64,000 nucleotides of DNA from Micrococcaceae bacterium Sec5.1. Its GTDB lineage: Bacteria; Actinomycetota; Actinomycetes; Actinomycetales; Micrococcaceae. Position 1 is the first letter of the stretch, and every line of letters starts with the position of its first letter. Below are positions 7,806-16,184 of the stretch, one piece after another. The position numbers and the translations under genes were made by a program. Where the stretch lies: assembly GCA_039636795.1 (NCBI GenBank), contig CP143430.1, forward strand, positions 3,720,001-3,784,000. Direction: 5' to 3'. The notes below the pieces were generated by a model. That model did not search any database. It saw only the letters and a list, made by a program, of their open reading frames with translations, and was not told the origin of the DNA.

Positions 7806-8618
7806 ATGACCCAACCCGTTTCCAGCTACAACGACGACCTGCGACTCGCCCATGTGCTGGCGGATTCCGTGGATGCCCAAACCATGGACCGCTTCAAGGC
7901 ATTGGATCTGCAGATCGAGACCAAGCCTGACCTCACTCCCGTTACGGATGCCGACAAGGCTGCGGAAGAAGCAATCCGGGGCCAATTGTCACGCTCACGC
8001 CCCCGTGATGCCGTCCTCGGCGAGGAGTTCGGCAGCAGCGGCCACGGCTCGCGGCGTTGGATCATCGACCCCATCGACGGCACCAAGAACTTCGTTCGTG
8101 GCGTCCCGGTGTGGGCTACCCTGATCGCCCTCGTGGACGAGGGCGAGCCGGTGGTCGGAGTTGTCAGTGCTCCCGCGTTGGGCAAACGTTGGTGGGCAGC
8201 GAAGGACATGGGCGCCTATATGGGCCGCTCCCTCGCGTCAGCGACCCGGCTCAAAGTGTCAAACGTTTCGCGGTTGGCAGATGCTTCAATGTCATATTCC
8301 AGCCTTTCCGGTTGGAAGGAACGCGGAAATCTGGACGAGTTCCTGGGGTTGACGGAAGACATCTGGCGCACACGCGCCTACGGCGATTTCTGGTCCTATT
8401 GCCTGGTTGCCGAGGGAGCCGTGGATATCGCCTGCGAGCCAGAGTTGAACCTTTACGACATGGCGGCACTGGTTCCGATCGTGACGGAAGCCGGCGGCCG
8501 CTTCACGTCGTTGGAAGGCGAGGACGGCCCCTTTGGCGGTAACGCCCTGGCCACCAACTCCATCCTGCACTCAGAGGTCCTCAAGCGGCTAAACCCTGCT
8601 TTGGATGACCTCCTCTGA
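7806..8618 (+). CDS. hisN: Histidinol-phosphatase of the inositol-monophosphatase family
   Basis: Metal-dependent phosphatase with the family motifs GEEFG (residues near 75), [12 protein letters not shown] (near 88) and a C-terminal [20 protein letters not shown] metal site. Length (270) and the sequence around [21 protein letters not shown] match actinobacterial HisN, which removes phosphate from histidinol phosphate in histidine synthesis. The general family also includes inositol-phosphate phosphatases, so substrate is by homology. It follows rsgA by 55 bases, and its own weak ribosome site reads TTTGGTGG. A terminator lies about 45 bases downstream. Confidence 0.88.
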   Translation: MTQPVSSYNDDLRLAHVLADSVDAQTMDRFKALDLQIETKPDLTPVTDADKAAEEAIRGQLSRSRPRDAVLGEEFGSSGHGSRRWIIDPIDGTKNFVRGVPVWATLIALVDEGEPVVGVVSAPALGKRWWAAKDMGAYMGRSLASATRLKVSNVSRLADASMSYSSLSGWKERGNLDEFLGLTEDIWRTRAYGDFWSYCLVAEGAVDIACEPELNLYDMAALVPIVTEAGGRFTSLEGEDGPFGGNALATNSILHSEVLKRLNPALDDLL

Positions 8619-8660
8619 CCCAGCGGCACCAACTAGCCAACCGGCTTTGCATAGAATTTT

Positions 8661-8703
8661 CGACGGCGGATGCCTCCTTTTCGGGGCGTCCGCCGTTTTT
8701 TCT
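8661..8703 (+). terminator. Terminator after hisN
   Basis: A 12-bp stem (8663-8674 with 8685-8696, one G-T pair) is followed by a run of seven Ts. It closes the aroA-rsgA-hisN direction. Confidence 0.85.
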
Positions 8704-8799
8704 TCGCCCAAAGCCTACTTTTCGGACCCTTCGTAACAATGTGCTTAACAAAGCGAGCGACTTTGGAGCAGGCCAGAGGCGTGCCCTAACCTCTTTACA

Positions 8800-8927
8800 G
8801 GTCACGAGTGCCAGCGCTAAACCCCGGTTTGCTGGCCGGCAACCCTCCATTCGCGGTGGGGTGCCCCGGGTGACGACCTGGCCGGTCCGGAACGGATACG
8901 GCAAGCGCGGATCCCCATAGGGGGTCC
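8800..8927 (+). promoter_or_regulatory. SAM-IV riboswitch with downstream hairpin
   Basis: Bases 8800-8916 follow the actinobacterial SAM-IV aptamer closely: GGTCACGAGTGCCAGCG at the 5' side, the CCCCGG...GCTGGCCGGCAACCC core, GCGGTGGGGTGCCCCGGG and the closing GACGACC, then the pseudoknot arm ending GGCAAGCGCGG. A hairpin at 8909-8927 overlaps the end of the aptamer, and GAGTGAGG lies just after it before the ATG at 8945. No T-run follows, so control is probably at translation or by sequestering the ribosome site. S-adenosylmethionine is expected to reduce expression. The gap 8618-8945 holds only this and the hisN terminator. Confidence 0.92.
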
Positions 8928-8944
8928 CTCTTGAGTGAGGTCCC

Positions 8945-10354
8945 ATGAGCACTGCTACGTTCAACTCCACCGTTCTGCCGTCCCTTGCGGTCGAAGAAGC
9001 AGCGCACGAAGCCGCTGCAGGCAGGCCCCTGGCCGCCGTCACAGGCGCGGAGCTGCAAGCTCCACTGATCCAGGGTGGCCACGTCCGCTACGCCAACCTT
9101 GACTACGGAGCATCCGCTCCAGCGCTGACAATTGTTTCTGCGTATCTCAATGAGATCCTCCCCTACTACGCCAGTGTCCACCGCGGCGCGGGCTACGCTT
9201 CCCAGATCAGCACCTCGGTCTACGAGAACTCCCGCAACATCGTCCGTGAATTCGTCGGCGGCCGTCCCGACGATTCCGTCATCTTCACCCGGAACACCAC
9301 GGACTCGCTGAACCTGTTGGCAGGCTGCCTCCCGCAACTGGACGGAAAGCCAACGGGCGAGGTCCTTTACCTGGACATCGAGCACCATGCCAATCTCCTC
9401 CCCTGGCAGGGCGTCCCTCACCGCAGTGTCGTAGCTGCTTCGACACTGACAGCTACCCTGGCCAAGCTCCGCGAGGAACTTGGCCAAGGCGGAGTCTCGT
9501 TGCTCGCAGTCACCGGGGCCTCGAATGTGACCGGTGAAATCCTACCGATCGCCGAACTCGCAGCACTTGCCCACGAATACGGTGCCCGGATTGTGGTGGA
9601 CGCCGCCCAGCTTGCCCCCCACCGCCGCATCAACATCACCGAAGCAGACGTCGACTACATCGTGTTCTCCGGGCATAAGCTCTACGCTCCGTTCGGCGCC
9701 GGTGTTGTTGTGGGCCGTCCTGACTGGCTCGACGCCGGTACCCCCCACCTTGCCGGCGGTGGCGCTGTTCGTGAAGCCCGCCTGGACTCGGTCAGCTGGG
9801 CCTCAGGTCCCGCACGCCACGAGGGCGGCTCCCCCAACGTCCTCGGCGCGGCAACATTGGCCCGTGCGACACAGGTGCTTGCCGGCTTGGATCAGGATGC
9901 CTGGCATGCCCATGAAGCTGCCATCCGCTCCTACCTCGTACAGGGACTTGAAGCAATCGAAGGCGTGACCGTCCACCGGATCTTCAGCGACTCCGAAGAC
10001 ACTATCGGCGTGGTCAATTTCTCCGTGGAAGGTTTCGACGCCGGATTGGTCGCTGCCTACCTCGCTGCCGAACACGGTGTAGGACTTCGTGACGGCCGCT
10101 TCTGCGCCCATCCCCTGCTCAAGCGGCTCGGACTCCCTTCGGGCTCGCTCCGAGCCAGTTTCGGAGTGGGTTCCCGATTGGAGGATGCCACACGACTCCT
10201 GGCTGGTATCGAAGAACTCAAGCGCACCGGGCTCGGCTGGGACTATGTAGTGGACGAAGGCCGCTGGGTACCGGCCAACGACCACCGCATCTATCCGGAA
10301 TGGGCACCAAACACCCCGGGCACCGCAGGGGCTGCGCCCTGCACGATTGACTAA
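8945..10354 (+). CDS. Class V aminotransferase, cysteine desulfurase/selenocysteine lyase-like
   Basis: A PLP enzyme of fold type I. The Lys that binds PLP is in VFSGHKLYAPFGAG, with the preceding VVDAAQLAPHRRI Asp site. A Cys at the position of the sulfur-carrying Cys is visible in GLRDGRFCAHPLL. YASVHRGAGYASQISTSVYE near residue 75 is the typical HRG motif of SufS-type enzymes. It has about 50 extra N-terminal residues. The gene is under a SAM-IV riboswitch, which ties it to methionine/SAM-linked sulfur metabolism, but it is not next to suf or isc genes. The substrate is not known; a desulfurase or a C-S lyase is likely. Confidence 0.88.
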   Translation: MSTATFNSTVLPSLAVEEAAHEAAAGRPLAAVTGAELQAPLIQGGHVRYANLDYGASAPALTIVSAYLNEILPYYASVHRGAGYASQISTSVYENSRNIVREFVGGRPDDSVIFTRNTTDSLNLLAGCLPQLDGKPTGEVLYLDIEHHANLLPWQGVPHRSVVAASTLTATLAKLREELGQGGVSLLAVTGASNVTGEILPIAELAALAHEYGARIVVDAAQLAPHRRINITEADVDYIVFSGHKLYAPFGAGVVVGRPDWLDAGTPHLAGGGAVREARLDSVSWASGPARHEGGSPNVLGAATLARATQVLAGLDQDAWHAHEAAIRSYLVQGLEAIEGVTVHRIFSDSEDTIGVVNFSVEGFDAGLVAAYLAAEHGVGLRDGRFCAHPLLKRLGLPSGSLRASFGVGSRLEDATRLLAGIEELKRTGLGWDYVVDEGRWVPANDHRIYPEWAPNTPGTAGAAPCTID

Positions 10355-10416
10355 AACGCACGTACTGTGCGGTAAATTCGTAGGGTAACTGGCCTTCGCG
10401 GTAAAGGAGTCTGTGC

Positions 10417-11286
10417 GTGGCCGTGCCTTCCCGTAGTGTTTCCGGCGGCGTTGTTTCCGGCGGCGTTGTTTCCGGCGGAAGTGTTTCCGGCCGCGTTGGC
10501 AGGCCAGGTGGTCCCAAGCTGCATGCCACCCGCCGCCACGAGCTGGGCCAGAGCTTCCAGGACGGCGGCGAACACTACGATCGCGTTCGGCCTGGCTATC
10601 CCACAGACTCAGTGGATTGGCTTCTTCCTGCCGGCACGAAGTCCGCCGCGGATATTGGTGCCGGCACAGGAAAATTCACAGCACTGCTCGTGGAACGTGG
10701 CCTGCAGGTGGCCGCCGTCGATCCTTCCATAGACATGCTGGAGCAACTTCGAAAGTCCTATCCCGGCGTTGAGGCGTTGGAGGGAACGGCCGAGGCAACA
10801 GGGCTGGCGGACTCAGCATTCGACGTCGTCAGCGTTGCCCAGGCATGGCATTGGTGTGACCCGATGAAAGCCAGCACGGAAATCGCCCGGATCCTCCGGC
10901 CCCGCGGAGTACTCGGCCTGATCTGGAATCAACTGGACACCTCCGTGCCCTGGGTTCACCGGTTGTCACGCATCATGCACGCCGGAGATGTGCACAAGCC
11001 CGGCTTCCAGCCAGTTATCGGACCGGAATTCATGGACTTGACGAGCCATCTCACCAGCTGGGAGGACGCCGTGTCACCGGAGGACATCATGGAACTCACA
11101 AAATCGCGCAGCTACTACCTCCGCGCAAATGAAGCCATCCGCTCAAAGGTCATGGGCAACCTGGAATGGTACCTCTACGATCATCTCGGCCATGCCCCCG
11201 GCCAACTCCTGGGATTGCCGTATCTAACGACTACCTGGCGGGCCACAAGATCCACGCCGCCCCGCCACGGTAGGCTTGGTGTGTGA
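10417..11286 (+). CDS. SAM-dependent class I methyltransferase
   Basis: A Rossmann-type methyltransferase (Methyltransf_11 type): motif I AADIGAGTGKFTALLVERG (about residues 74-92), the acidic end of strand 2 at AAVDPS, and post-motif strands VVSVAQAWHW and RGVLGLIWNQ. The GTG at 10417 has AAAGGAGT 7-14 bases before it. The first 28 residues are a low-complexity run of VSGG units encoded by a DNA tandem repeat and are not part of the enzyme fold. The substrate is unknown. The stop codon overlaps the GTG of the next gene, so the two are likely coupled. Confidence 0.85.
   Translation: MAVPSRSVSGGVVSGGVVSGGSVSGRVGRPGGPKLHATRRHELGQSFQDGGEHYDRVRPGYPTDSVDWLLPAGTKSAADIGAGTGKFTALLVERGLQVAAVDPSIDMLEQLRKSYPGVEALEGTAEATGLADSAFDVVSVAQAWHWCDPMKASTEIARILRPRGVLGLIWNQLDTSVPWVHRLSRIMHAGDVHKPGFQPVIGPEFMDLTSHLTSWEDAVSPEDIMELTKSRSYYLRANEAIRSKVMGNLEWYLYDHLGHAPGQLLGLPYLTTTWRATRSTPPRHGRLGV
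10437..10496. repeat. 15-bp tandem repeat, four copies
   Basis: Four adjacent 15-bp units start TGTTTCCGGCGG at 10437, 10452, 10467 and 10482; the first two are identical and the last two carry a few changes. They encode VSGGV-type pentapeptides at the N-terminus of the methyltransferase. A length of 15 keeps the frame when copy number changes. Confidence 0.9.
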
Positions 11287-11996
11287 AGACCAGTACGCCC
11301 TCCTCCTCGATCGAGGACTACGTCAAGGTCATCTACTCCTATACGGAGTGGCAGGACAAACCAATCACGTCCTCGCAGCTTGCCCTGCGGCTTGGCGTTG
11401 CCAATTCCTCGGTGTCTGAAATGGTCCGCAAACTCAAGGACCAAGGCTTGGTGGACCACCAACCCTACAGTGCCATCCGGCTGACTCCGGAGGGCATGCG
11501 CCTTGCATTGTCCATGGTCCGGCGGCACCGCCTCATTGAGACGTACCTCGTTGACGAACTCGGCTATAGCTGGGACGAAGTCCATGATGAAGCTGAGATG
11601 TTGGAACACGCGGTGTCCGATACCTTCATCGAGCGCATGGCCGCCAAGCTTGGCCATCCCCTCCGCGATCCGCACGGCGACCCAATTCCCTCGGCTGACG
11701 GATCGGTGGAACTCCCTCACGCCTACCGCATGATCGAGTTGGACGAAGGCCACTCAGGCCGCATCACCCGGATCAGCGACGAAAATCCTGATCTTCTTCG
11801 CTATCTCGCGTCCGAAGAGATCACCTTGGACGCTCCGGTGGAGGTGGTGGGGCGCAAACCATTCGGCGGAGCCCTGGTTGTTCGGATTGGCAGCGGACCC
11901 CAACGCCGCGAGTTCGATCTCGCCGATGAGGTTACAGCGGCACTTTGGGTCCAAAGCGCCGAAGTCCACGAAGGCTGCGTGCTTCCCGCGCGCTAA
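11283..11996 (+). CDS. DtxR/MntR-family metal-dependent regulator
   Basis: A DtxR-type regulator: winged helix with SSQLALRLGVANSSVSEMVR (recognition helix), a dimer/metal domain, and a C-terminal SH3-like FeoA domain (RITRISDENPDLLRYLASEE onward). Metal ligands can be placed: Asp12, His82, Glu86, His101, Glu105, Glu108, His109. Asp12 and Glu105 stand where iron-sensing DtxR/IdeR has Met and Cys, as in manganese-sensing MntR. It therefore probably represses manganese uptake genes; none lies in the window. The GTG start overlaps the end of the methyltransferase gene. Confidence 0.87.
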   Translation: MKTSTPSSSIEDYVKVIYSYTEWQDKPITSSQLALRLGVANSSVSEMVRKLKDQGLVDHQPYSAIRLTPEGMRLALSMVRRHRLIETYLVDELGYSWDEVHDEAEMLEHAVSDTFIERMAAKLGHPLRDPHGDPIPSADGSVELPHAYRMIELDEGHSGRITRISDENPDLLRYLASEEITLDAPVEVVGRKPFGGALVVRIGSGPQRREFDLADEVTAALWVQSAEVHEGCVLPAR

Positions 11997-12014
11997 CTGT
12001 GCACAGCGCATCGG

Positions 12015-13469
12015 TTAGCTGCGCTCGTCGGCCGACCCGCCGTCGTCGGACCCTGTATCCGGTTCGCTTTCAGGGGCATCTGCCGCCTCGGGAACGGGGT
12101 TTCGGATTCCGACGGCGGACGCCACCGCGCCGACGACGAAGAGTGCCGCCGTGACAACCAAGGCGTTGTACAAACCTTGCCGTGTGAACACTGGACCAAC
12201 GATCAGGCCGGCAAAGGCAATGCAAATAAGGCCGGCAATACGGGCCACGGCGTTGTTGACGGCCGAACCAATGCCGGCCTCTTCCTGCGGTACCGCCCCT
12301 AGAATCGCTGCCGTAAGTGGCGCGACGAGGGTGGTGAGTCCCACGCCAAAGACGATCTGCCCAGGCAGCACCTGGGTCCAGTAGTTCAGGGGCTCCTGGA
12401 TGGAGAGGGACATCAGAAAGCCCACGCCGCAGAGCAGAGGCCCCGCAGTCATGAACCATCGCAGACCATATTTTCCTGCCAGCCCTCCGAAGTAGGACGC
12501 AGTCAGCATCAGGATGACGGTCGCTGGAAGCAGGGCAATCCCCGCGACTGTAGCCCCCATACCTCCAACCTGCTGGAGATAGATGCCCAGGACGAAAAAC
12601 CCGAGGGAAATCCCACCGTAAATCGCGAGCGTGGCAAGGTTGCCCCAGCCAAAGTTCCTTATGGCAAACAGCCTCAAGGGCAACATCGGCTCCCTGGTCT
12701 TTGCCTCGTGGACAAGGAACAACACCATCGCTACCACACCGGCGAGGAGCGGCAGCCACACCTGGACGCTCATCCAACCCACCCGGCCCTGTTCAATGAA
12801 GGCATAGACGGGACCACCCAGTCCGATCATCGCCAGAACGGCGCCGAGGTAGTCGATTCCCTTGCTCTTGTCCCTGGCCGCATCCGAGGCCCGAAGGCCC
12901 GCGAGCAGAGGCCAAATCGCGACGGCCGGAATAACGTTGATGAAGAAGATCACCCGCCACGACAGCATGTCCACGGAAACCCCGCCAATGAGTGGCCCTA
13001 CGATGGCGGCGGCACTCGTCCAGCCGGACCACTGGCCGATCGCTTTGGACTGGGAAGGCCCGGAGAAGGAGGTAATGATCATAGCCAACGAACTGGGGAC
13101 CAGGAGGGCGCCCGCAATGCCTTGAAGTGCACGGGACACCACCAGGACTTCCCCGTTCCAGGCCAGGCCGCACATCACCGACGTCAGGGCAAAGCCCGCC
13201 AGCCCCCATTCGAGGATCCGCGCCCGGCCAAAGTGGTCCGATAATGAACCGGCCACGAGGATGAGGGCCCCGAGGGTCAACAGATAGGCATCCACCACCC
13301 ATTGCTGGATGACCAAGCCACCGCCAAGTTCGCGTCCAATGGCCGGGAGCGCAAGGTTCACCACGAAACCATCCAGGATGGCGATAAAAGAAGCCACAAT
13401 TGCCACAACGAGCACCCGTTTTTGAAGCGGTGTTCTCGGCAGCAAAGCCACAGCATCCGTCATGTGCAA
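12015..13469 (-). CDS. MFS transporter, DHA2/EmrB-QacA type
   Basis: A 484-residue membrane protein with about 14 hydrophobic segments. Drug/proton antiporter motifs are seen: FIAILDGFVVNLALPAIGREL (TM1) and SLSDHFGRARI (loop 2-3, motif A), with ALQGIAGALLVPSSLAMI in TM4 region. DHA2 proteins export small toxic compounds with proton entry; the substrate cannot be read from sequence. The C-terminus is a short acidic tail. The gene is convergent with the mntR-like gene, with only 18 bases between them. Upstream, 46 bases separate it from a divergent gene. Confidence 0.9.
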   Translation of the reverse strand: MHMTDAVALLPRTPLQKRVLVVAIVASFIAILDGFVVNLALPAIGRELGGGLVIQQWVVDAYLLTLGALILVAGSLSDHFGRARILEWGLAGFALTSVMCGLAWNGEVLVVSRALQGIAGALLVPSSLAMIITSFSGPSQSKAIGQWSGWTSAAAIVGPLIGGVSVDMLSWRVIFFINVIPAVAIWPLLAGLRASDAARDKSKGIDYLGAVLAMIGLGGPVYAFIEQGRVGWMSVQVWLPLLAGVVAMVLFLVHEAKTREPMLPLRLFAIRNFGWGNLATLAIYGGISLGFFVLGIYLQQVGGMGATVAGIALLPATVILMLTASYFGGLAGKYGLRWFMTAGPLLCGVGFLMSLSIQEPLNYWTQVLPGQIVFGVGLTTLVAPLTAAILGAVPQEEAGIGSAVNNAVARIAGLICIAFAGLIVGPVFTRQGLYNALVVTAALFVVGAVASAVGIRNPVPEAADAPESEPDTGSDDGGSADERS

Positions 13470-13515
13470 AGCCTACGCGGCATTCGTCCATGGCGAAGTC
13501 CCGTATCGTTAAACG

Positions 13516-13887
13516 GTGATTAGTAGACGTGACGCAGCATTGGCCCTTGATATCTCCATGGAAATGGCCCAGCGCCACGGCATCCCGTCACGGCTGTCAG
13601 AAGCGGAACTTCGCAGCCTCCAGGACGATCCTCCGGCCTGGCTGGTCCAGTCACGTGCCAACCGCACGGGCAAACGGCCCGTTTGGGTCCACCTGACCTG
13701 TGCAGTGTGCGGGTACTCAGAGGCAGTGCGGCCCAAAAAGTGGTGGCCCGACTTCTCGTTCGTCTTTTGTGGCCACCACAAGAACAGTGAGCTGCCGGAA
13801 CTGTTCTTGGGTGACGTGCGCAGCGAATATGAAGGGGTCGGTAGCCGCTTTGTCGGCGTTGTCGACGTCCGCGAGGAACAAGCCTAG
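13516..13887 (+). CDS. Conserved hypothetical protein with a Cys pair
   Basis: I do not recognise a named family. The protein (123 residues) has a helical N-terminus ending in RLSEAELRSLQDDPPAWLVQ followed by SRANRTGKRPVWVHLTCAVCGYSEA; the CxxC and the later CGHH (VFCGHHKNSE) could together form a zinc site. The rest is Trp- and Phe-rich. GTG 13516 gives the longest frame; ATG at 13558 is an alternative start. It is divergent from the MFS exporter gene. No membrane segment or signal peptide is visible. Confidence 0.7.
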   Translation: MISRRDAALALDISMEMAQRHGIPSRLSEAELRSLQDDPPAWLVQSRANRTGKRPVWVHLTCAVCGYSEAVRPKKWWPDFSFVFCGHHKNSELPELFLGDVRSEYEGVGSRFVGVVDVREEQA

Positions 13888-13911
13888 GCTCGCCTCATTG
13901 TTGCTGGGCCG

Positions 13912-14922
13912 TCATTGCTGGCTCATCTCCGACGGAACGGCTATCAGCTGTACCATCTTGCCGTCACGCAGCACGGTCAACGGGAATGGTTCGCCTATGG
14001 CCTCGGCAAACAGCAGTTTCTGCAAACTCTCTGCACTGGATACAGCCCTGCCCTGGGCCCGAAGCACCAGGTCCCCTGGCTGGAGCCCCGATAATTCCGC
14101 AGGTGAGCCGGCAATGACTTCCACCACGCGCAGCCCCTCTTTCTGGCCAGTCCGCACCACGGCACTGGCATCGAGCGGGATCGGCGTACTCACCAATCCC
14201 AAGTAGGCGCGGCGCACCCTCCCATCCTTGAGCAGGGAGGCGATAATCCGCTGGGTTGTCCTATTAATAGGTACGGCGAGTCCAAGGCCCAGTCCAGCAA
14301 TGGCCGTGTTGATGCCTACGATGCGGCCGCGGGTGTCGGCCAGGGCGCCACCAGAGTTGCCCGGGTTAAGGGCCGCGTCAGTCTGGATGACATCCTCAAT
14401 CACCCGCCTGTGCTCCCCTGCACGGACGGGGATGGATCGTCCCAGTCCGCTGACCACGCCGGCAGTCACGGATCCCGCAAGGCCCAGCGGATTGCCCACC
14501 GCAATCACCAGCTGGCCAACCCTTAGCGAGTCTGCGTTACCCAAGATGGCGGGTGGCGGGGTGGGTTTGAGACCACGGACGACGGCTAGATCAGACAACG
14601 GGTCCGCCCCCACGAGCTCCACGTCGGTCTGCTTGCCGTTCGCAAACACCGCTCTTCCGGATTGGATGCCTGCTACGACGTGGGCATTGGTAAGCATGTA
14701 CCCGTCACCGGTGAAGACCACGGCCGATCCGCTGCCCACACGCAACTGCCCGTTCCGGCGCGCACTTGTCATTTCGATCGCGGCGACGTGCGGAGTGACA
14801 GACTCCGCAACCCGGATGACGATCTGTGAGTACGCGTCCAAGGCCGCGTCGCCATCCTGCTCTGTAGGCGGTTCTGAATCCCGGCCGTCATCCGGAATTT
14901 CAAACTCTGGCTCGGTGCTCAT
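13912..14922 (-). CDS. HtrA-like trypsin-type serine protease with PDZ domain
   Basis: S1C protease: catalytic His in LTNAHVVAG, Asp in DPLSDLAVV and Ser in LNPGNSGGAL, followed by one PDZ domain (about residues 235-330; LGLVSTP to PGDLVLRAQGRAV). ATG 14922 has AGGAGG six bases before it. Unlike most actinobacterial HtrA proteins it has no visible signal peptide or N-terminal membrane anchor; the N-terminus is acidic (TEPEFEIPDDGRDSEP). It may thus act in the cytoplasm in protein quality control, close to the tmRNA/SmpB rescue genes. The substrate is unknown. Confidence 0.9.
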   Translation of the reverse strand: MSTEPEFEIPDDGRDSEPPTEQDGDAALDAYSQIVIRVAESVTPHVAAIEMTSARRNGQLRVGSGSAVVFTGDGYMLTNAHVVAGIQSGRAVFANGKQTDVELVGADPLSDLAVVRGLKPTPPPAILGNADSLRVGQLVIAVGNPLGLAGSVTAGVVSGLGRSIPVRAGEHRRVIEDVIQTDAALNPGNSGGALADTRGRIVGINTAIAGLGLGLAVPINRTTQRIIASLLKDGRVRRAYLGLVSTPIPLDASAVVRTGQKEGLRVVEVIAGSPAELSGLQPGDLVLRAQGRAVSSAESLQKLLFAEAIGEPFPLTVLRDGKMVQLIAVPSEMSQQ

Positions 14923-15092
14923 CACATGCCTCCTGCTACCGCGGTGCCGTGCACGTCCTGTCGGGTTCCAGTCCAGGTTCTCTGCCTGTCGAGTACAGTT
15001 CAGTGCCTACCGTGTACAACGGCCAGGACAGGGTGGCTAGTCCTCGTTCCCCTACGCCGTGGGTGAACGGCCTGCGGATCTTGTCCGGACAA

Positions 15093-15130
15093 AGAAAAAG
15101 CCCCCGGATCACTAGGATCCGAGGGCTTTC
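15093..15130 (-). terminator. Terminator of the tmRNA gene
   Basis: A 14-bp stem with one mismatch (15097-15110 with 15115-15128) is followed, on the minus strand, by TTTTTC. It lies just beyond the CCA end of ssrA. Confidence 0.88.
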
Positions 15131-15133
15131 CTG

Positions 15134-15499
15134 TGGAGATGGGGGGAATTGAACCCCCGTCCGATGTCGTTTTGTCAGGGCTTCTCCGGGCGCAGTTTGC
15201 GTCGGATTTTCTCGGCCCCAGCCATCCTGCAAACAGGTGGCTGATCCGGGCCTAGTCATCTAAAAGTCCCGTTTACCTCAATGACGAAGGCAAACAGCAG
15301 TGGCTATCTAAATGACGCCAGGAACCGGGGCGATAGCAACCCCGGGCTGACGGACTGTCTTACTGCTTAGGCAGCGAGAGCGAAGTCAGTGCGCTTAGAT
15401 TCGGCACTTATTGGTTTGCAGACAGCGTTTACGAGATAATTCTGCATCCTCGGCCCGCTTCACCTGTCGCGACTAACATCGTCGAAACCGATCATCCCC
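15134..15499 (-). ncRNA. ssrA: Transfer-messenger RNA (tmRNA)
   Basis: On the minus strand the RNA begins GGGGATGATCGGTTTCGACG and ends with a T-arm-like GGGTTCAATTCCCCCCATCT followed by CCA, so the CCA is encoded. The tag frame, after ATAAGT, reads AESKRTDFALAA then TAA, matching actinobacterial tags that end in ALAA. Several pseudoknot-forming GC stretches lie between. It frees ribosomes stalled on broken mRNA and marks the product for proteolysis. Its protein partner SmpB is encoded 132 bases upstream in the same direction. Confidence 0.97.
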
Positions 15500-15630
15500 G
15501 TATTTTGTTACCAAACCGGCAAGGTATTCATCAAGTGATCAAATCCCTACCGGACTATCCATCATAACGCATGCGCCCGGAAGATCATTCCCGCGACACG
15601 AGCCCTGGGCGGGGGGGCACCCACCCGGAT

Positions 15631-16101
15631 CTAGCGGCGGTTACGCTCCCGCAGCTCCCGCAACGATTCGCGCTTATCCTGCTGCTCACGCAGCGTTTGG
15701 CGCTTGTCGTAGTCCTTTTTACCTCGAGCTATGGCTATTTCAACCTTTGCCCGGCCGTCCAGGAAGTAAAGCTGCAACGGCACCACGGTGAAACCGGATT
15801 CGCGGATCTTTTGGGAGATCTTGTCCAGTTCGTCACGGTGAAGCAAAAGCTTACGACGGCGGCGTGCGGCGTGGTTGGTCCAGCTCCCCTGGTGATATTC
15901 AGGGATGTGGATGCCCTCCATCCACAGTTCGTCATTGTAGAAGGTGCAGAAGCCGTCCACCATGGAGGCGTGGCCTTCACGGAGCGATTTCACTTCCGTA
16001 CCCATCAGCGCAATGCCAGCTTCATAGGTATCCAGGACATGGTAGTTATGCCGGGCCTTCCGATTGGTGGCCACTACCTTACGGCCACTTTCCTTGGGCA
16101 C
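15631..16101 (-). CDS. smpB: SsrA-binding protein SmpB
   Basis: A 156-residue OB-fold protein with the family hallmarks NRKARHNYHVLDTYEAGIAL, GTEVKSLREG, NPEY-like HIPEYHQGSW, RRRKLLLHRDE and the basic C-terminal tail (KKDYDKRQTLREQQDKRE) that enters the mRNA channel. It binds tmRNA and positions it in stalled ribosomes. The GTG start at 16101 has AAGGAG upstream. The length equals the usual one. It lies directly upstream of ssrA, the order seen in related actinobacteria. Confidence 0.97.
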   Translation of the reverse strand: MPKESGRKVVATNRKARHNYHVLDTYEAGIALMGTEVKSLREGHASMVDGFCTFYNDELWMEGIHIPEYHQGSWTNHAARRRRKLLLHRDELDKISQKIRESGFTVVPLQLYFLDGRAKVEIAIARGKKDYDKRQTLREQQDKRESLRELRERNRR

Positions 16102-16184
16102 GGTAGAACTCCTTGTTAGATGCGGATTTCAACTAGTGTACGCCAGAGCCCGAACGCCTTGGTCGCTGACAAAGTGTCGGCCCA

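Noticed and set aside
12070..12777. Alternative frame inside the MFS transporter gene
   Set aside because: The main frame gives a complete DHA2 transporter; the other frame has no membrane or family features.
15134..15160. tRNA-like 3' end with CCA
   Set aside because: It is the T-arm and acceptor end of tmRNA; the tag frame and 5' end are present, so it is not a separate tRNA gene.
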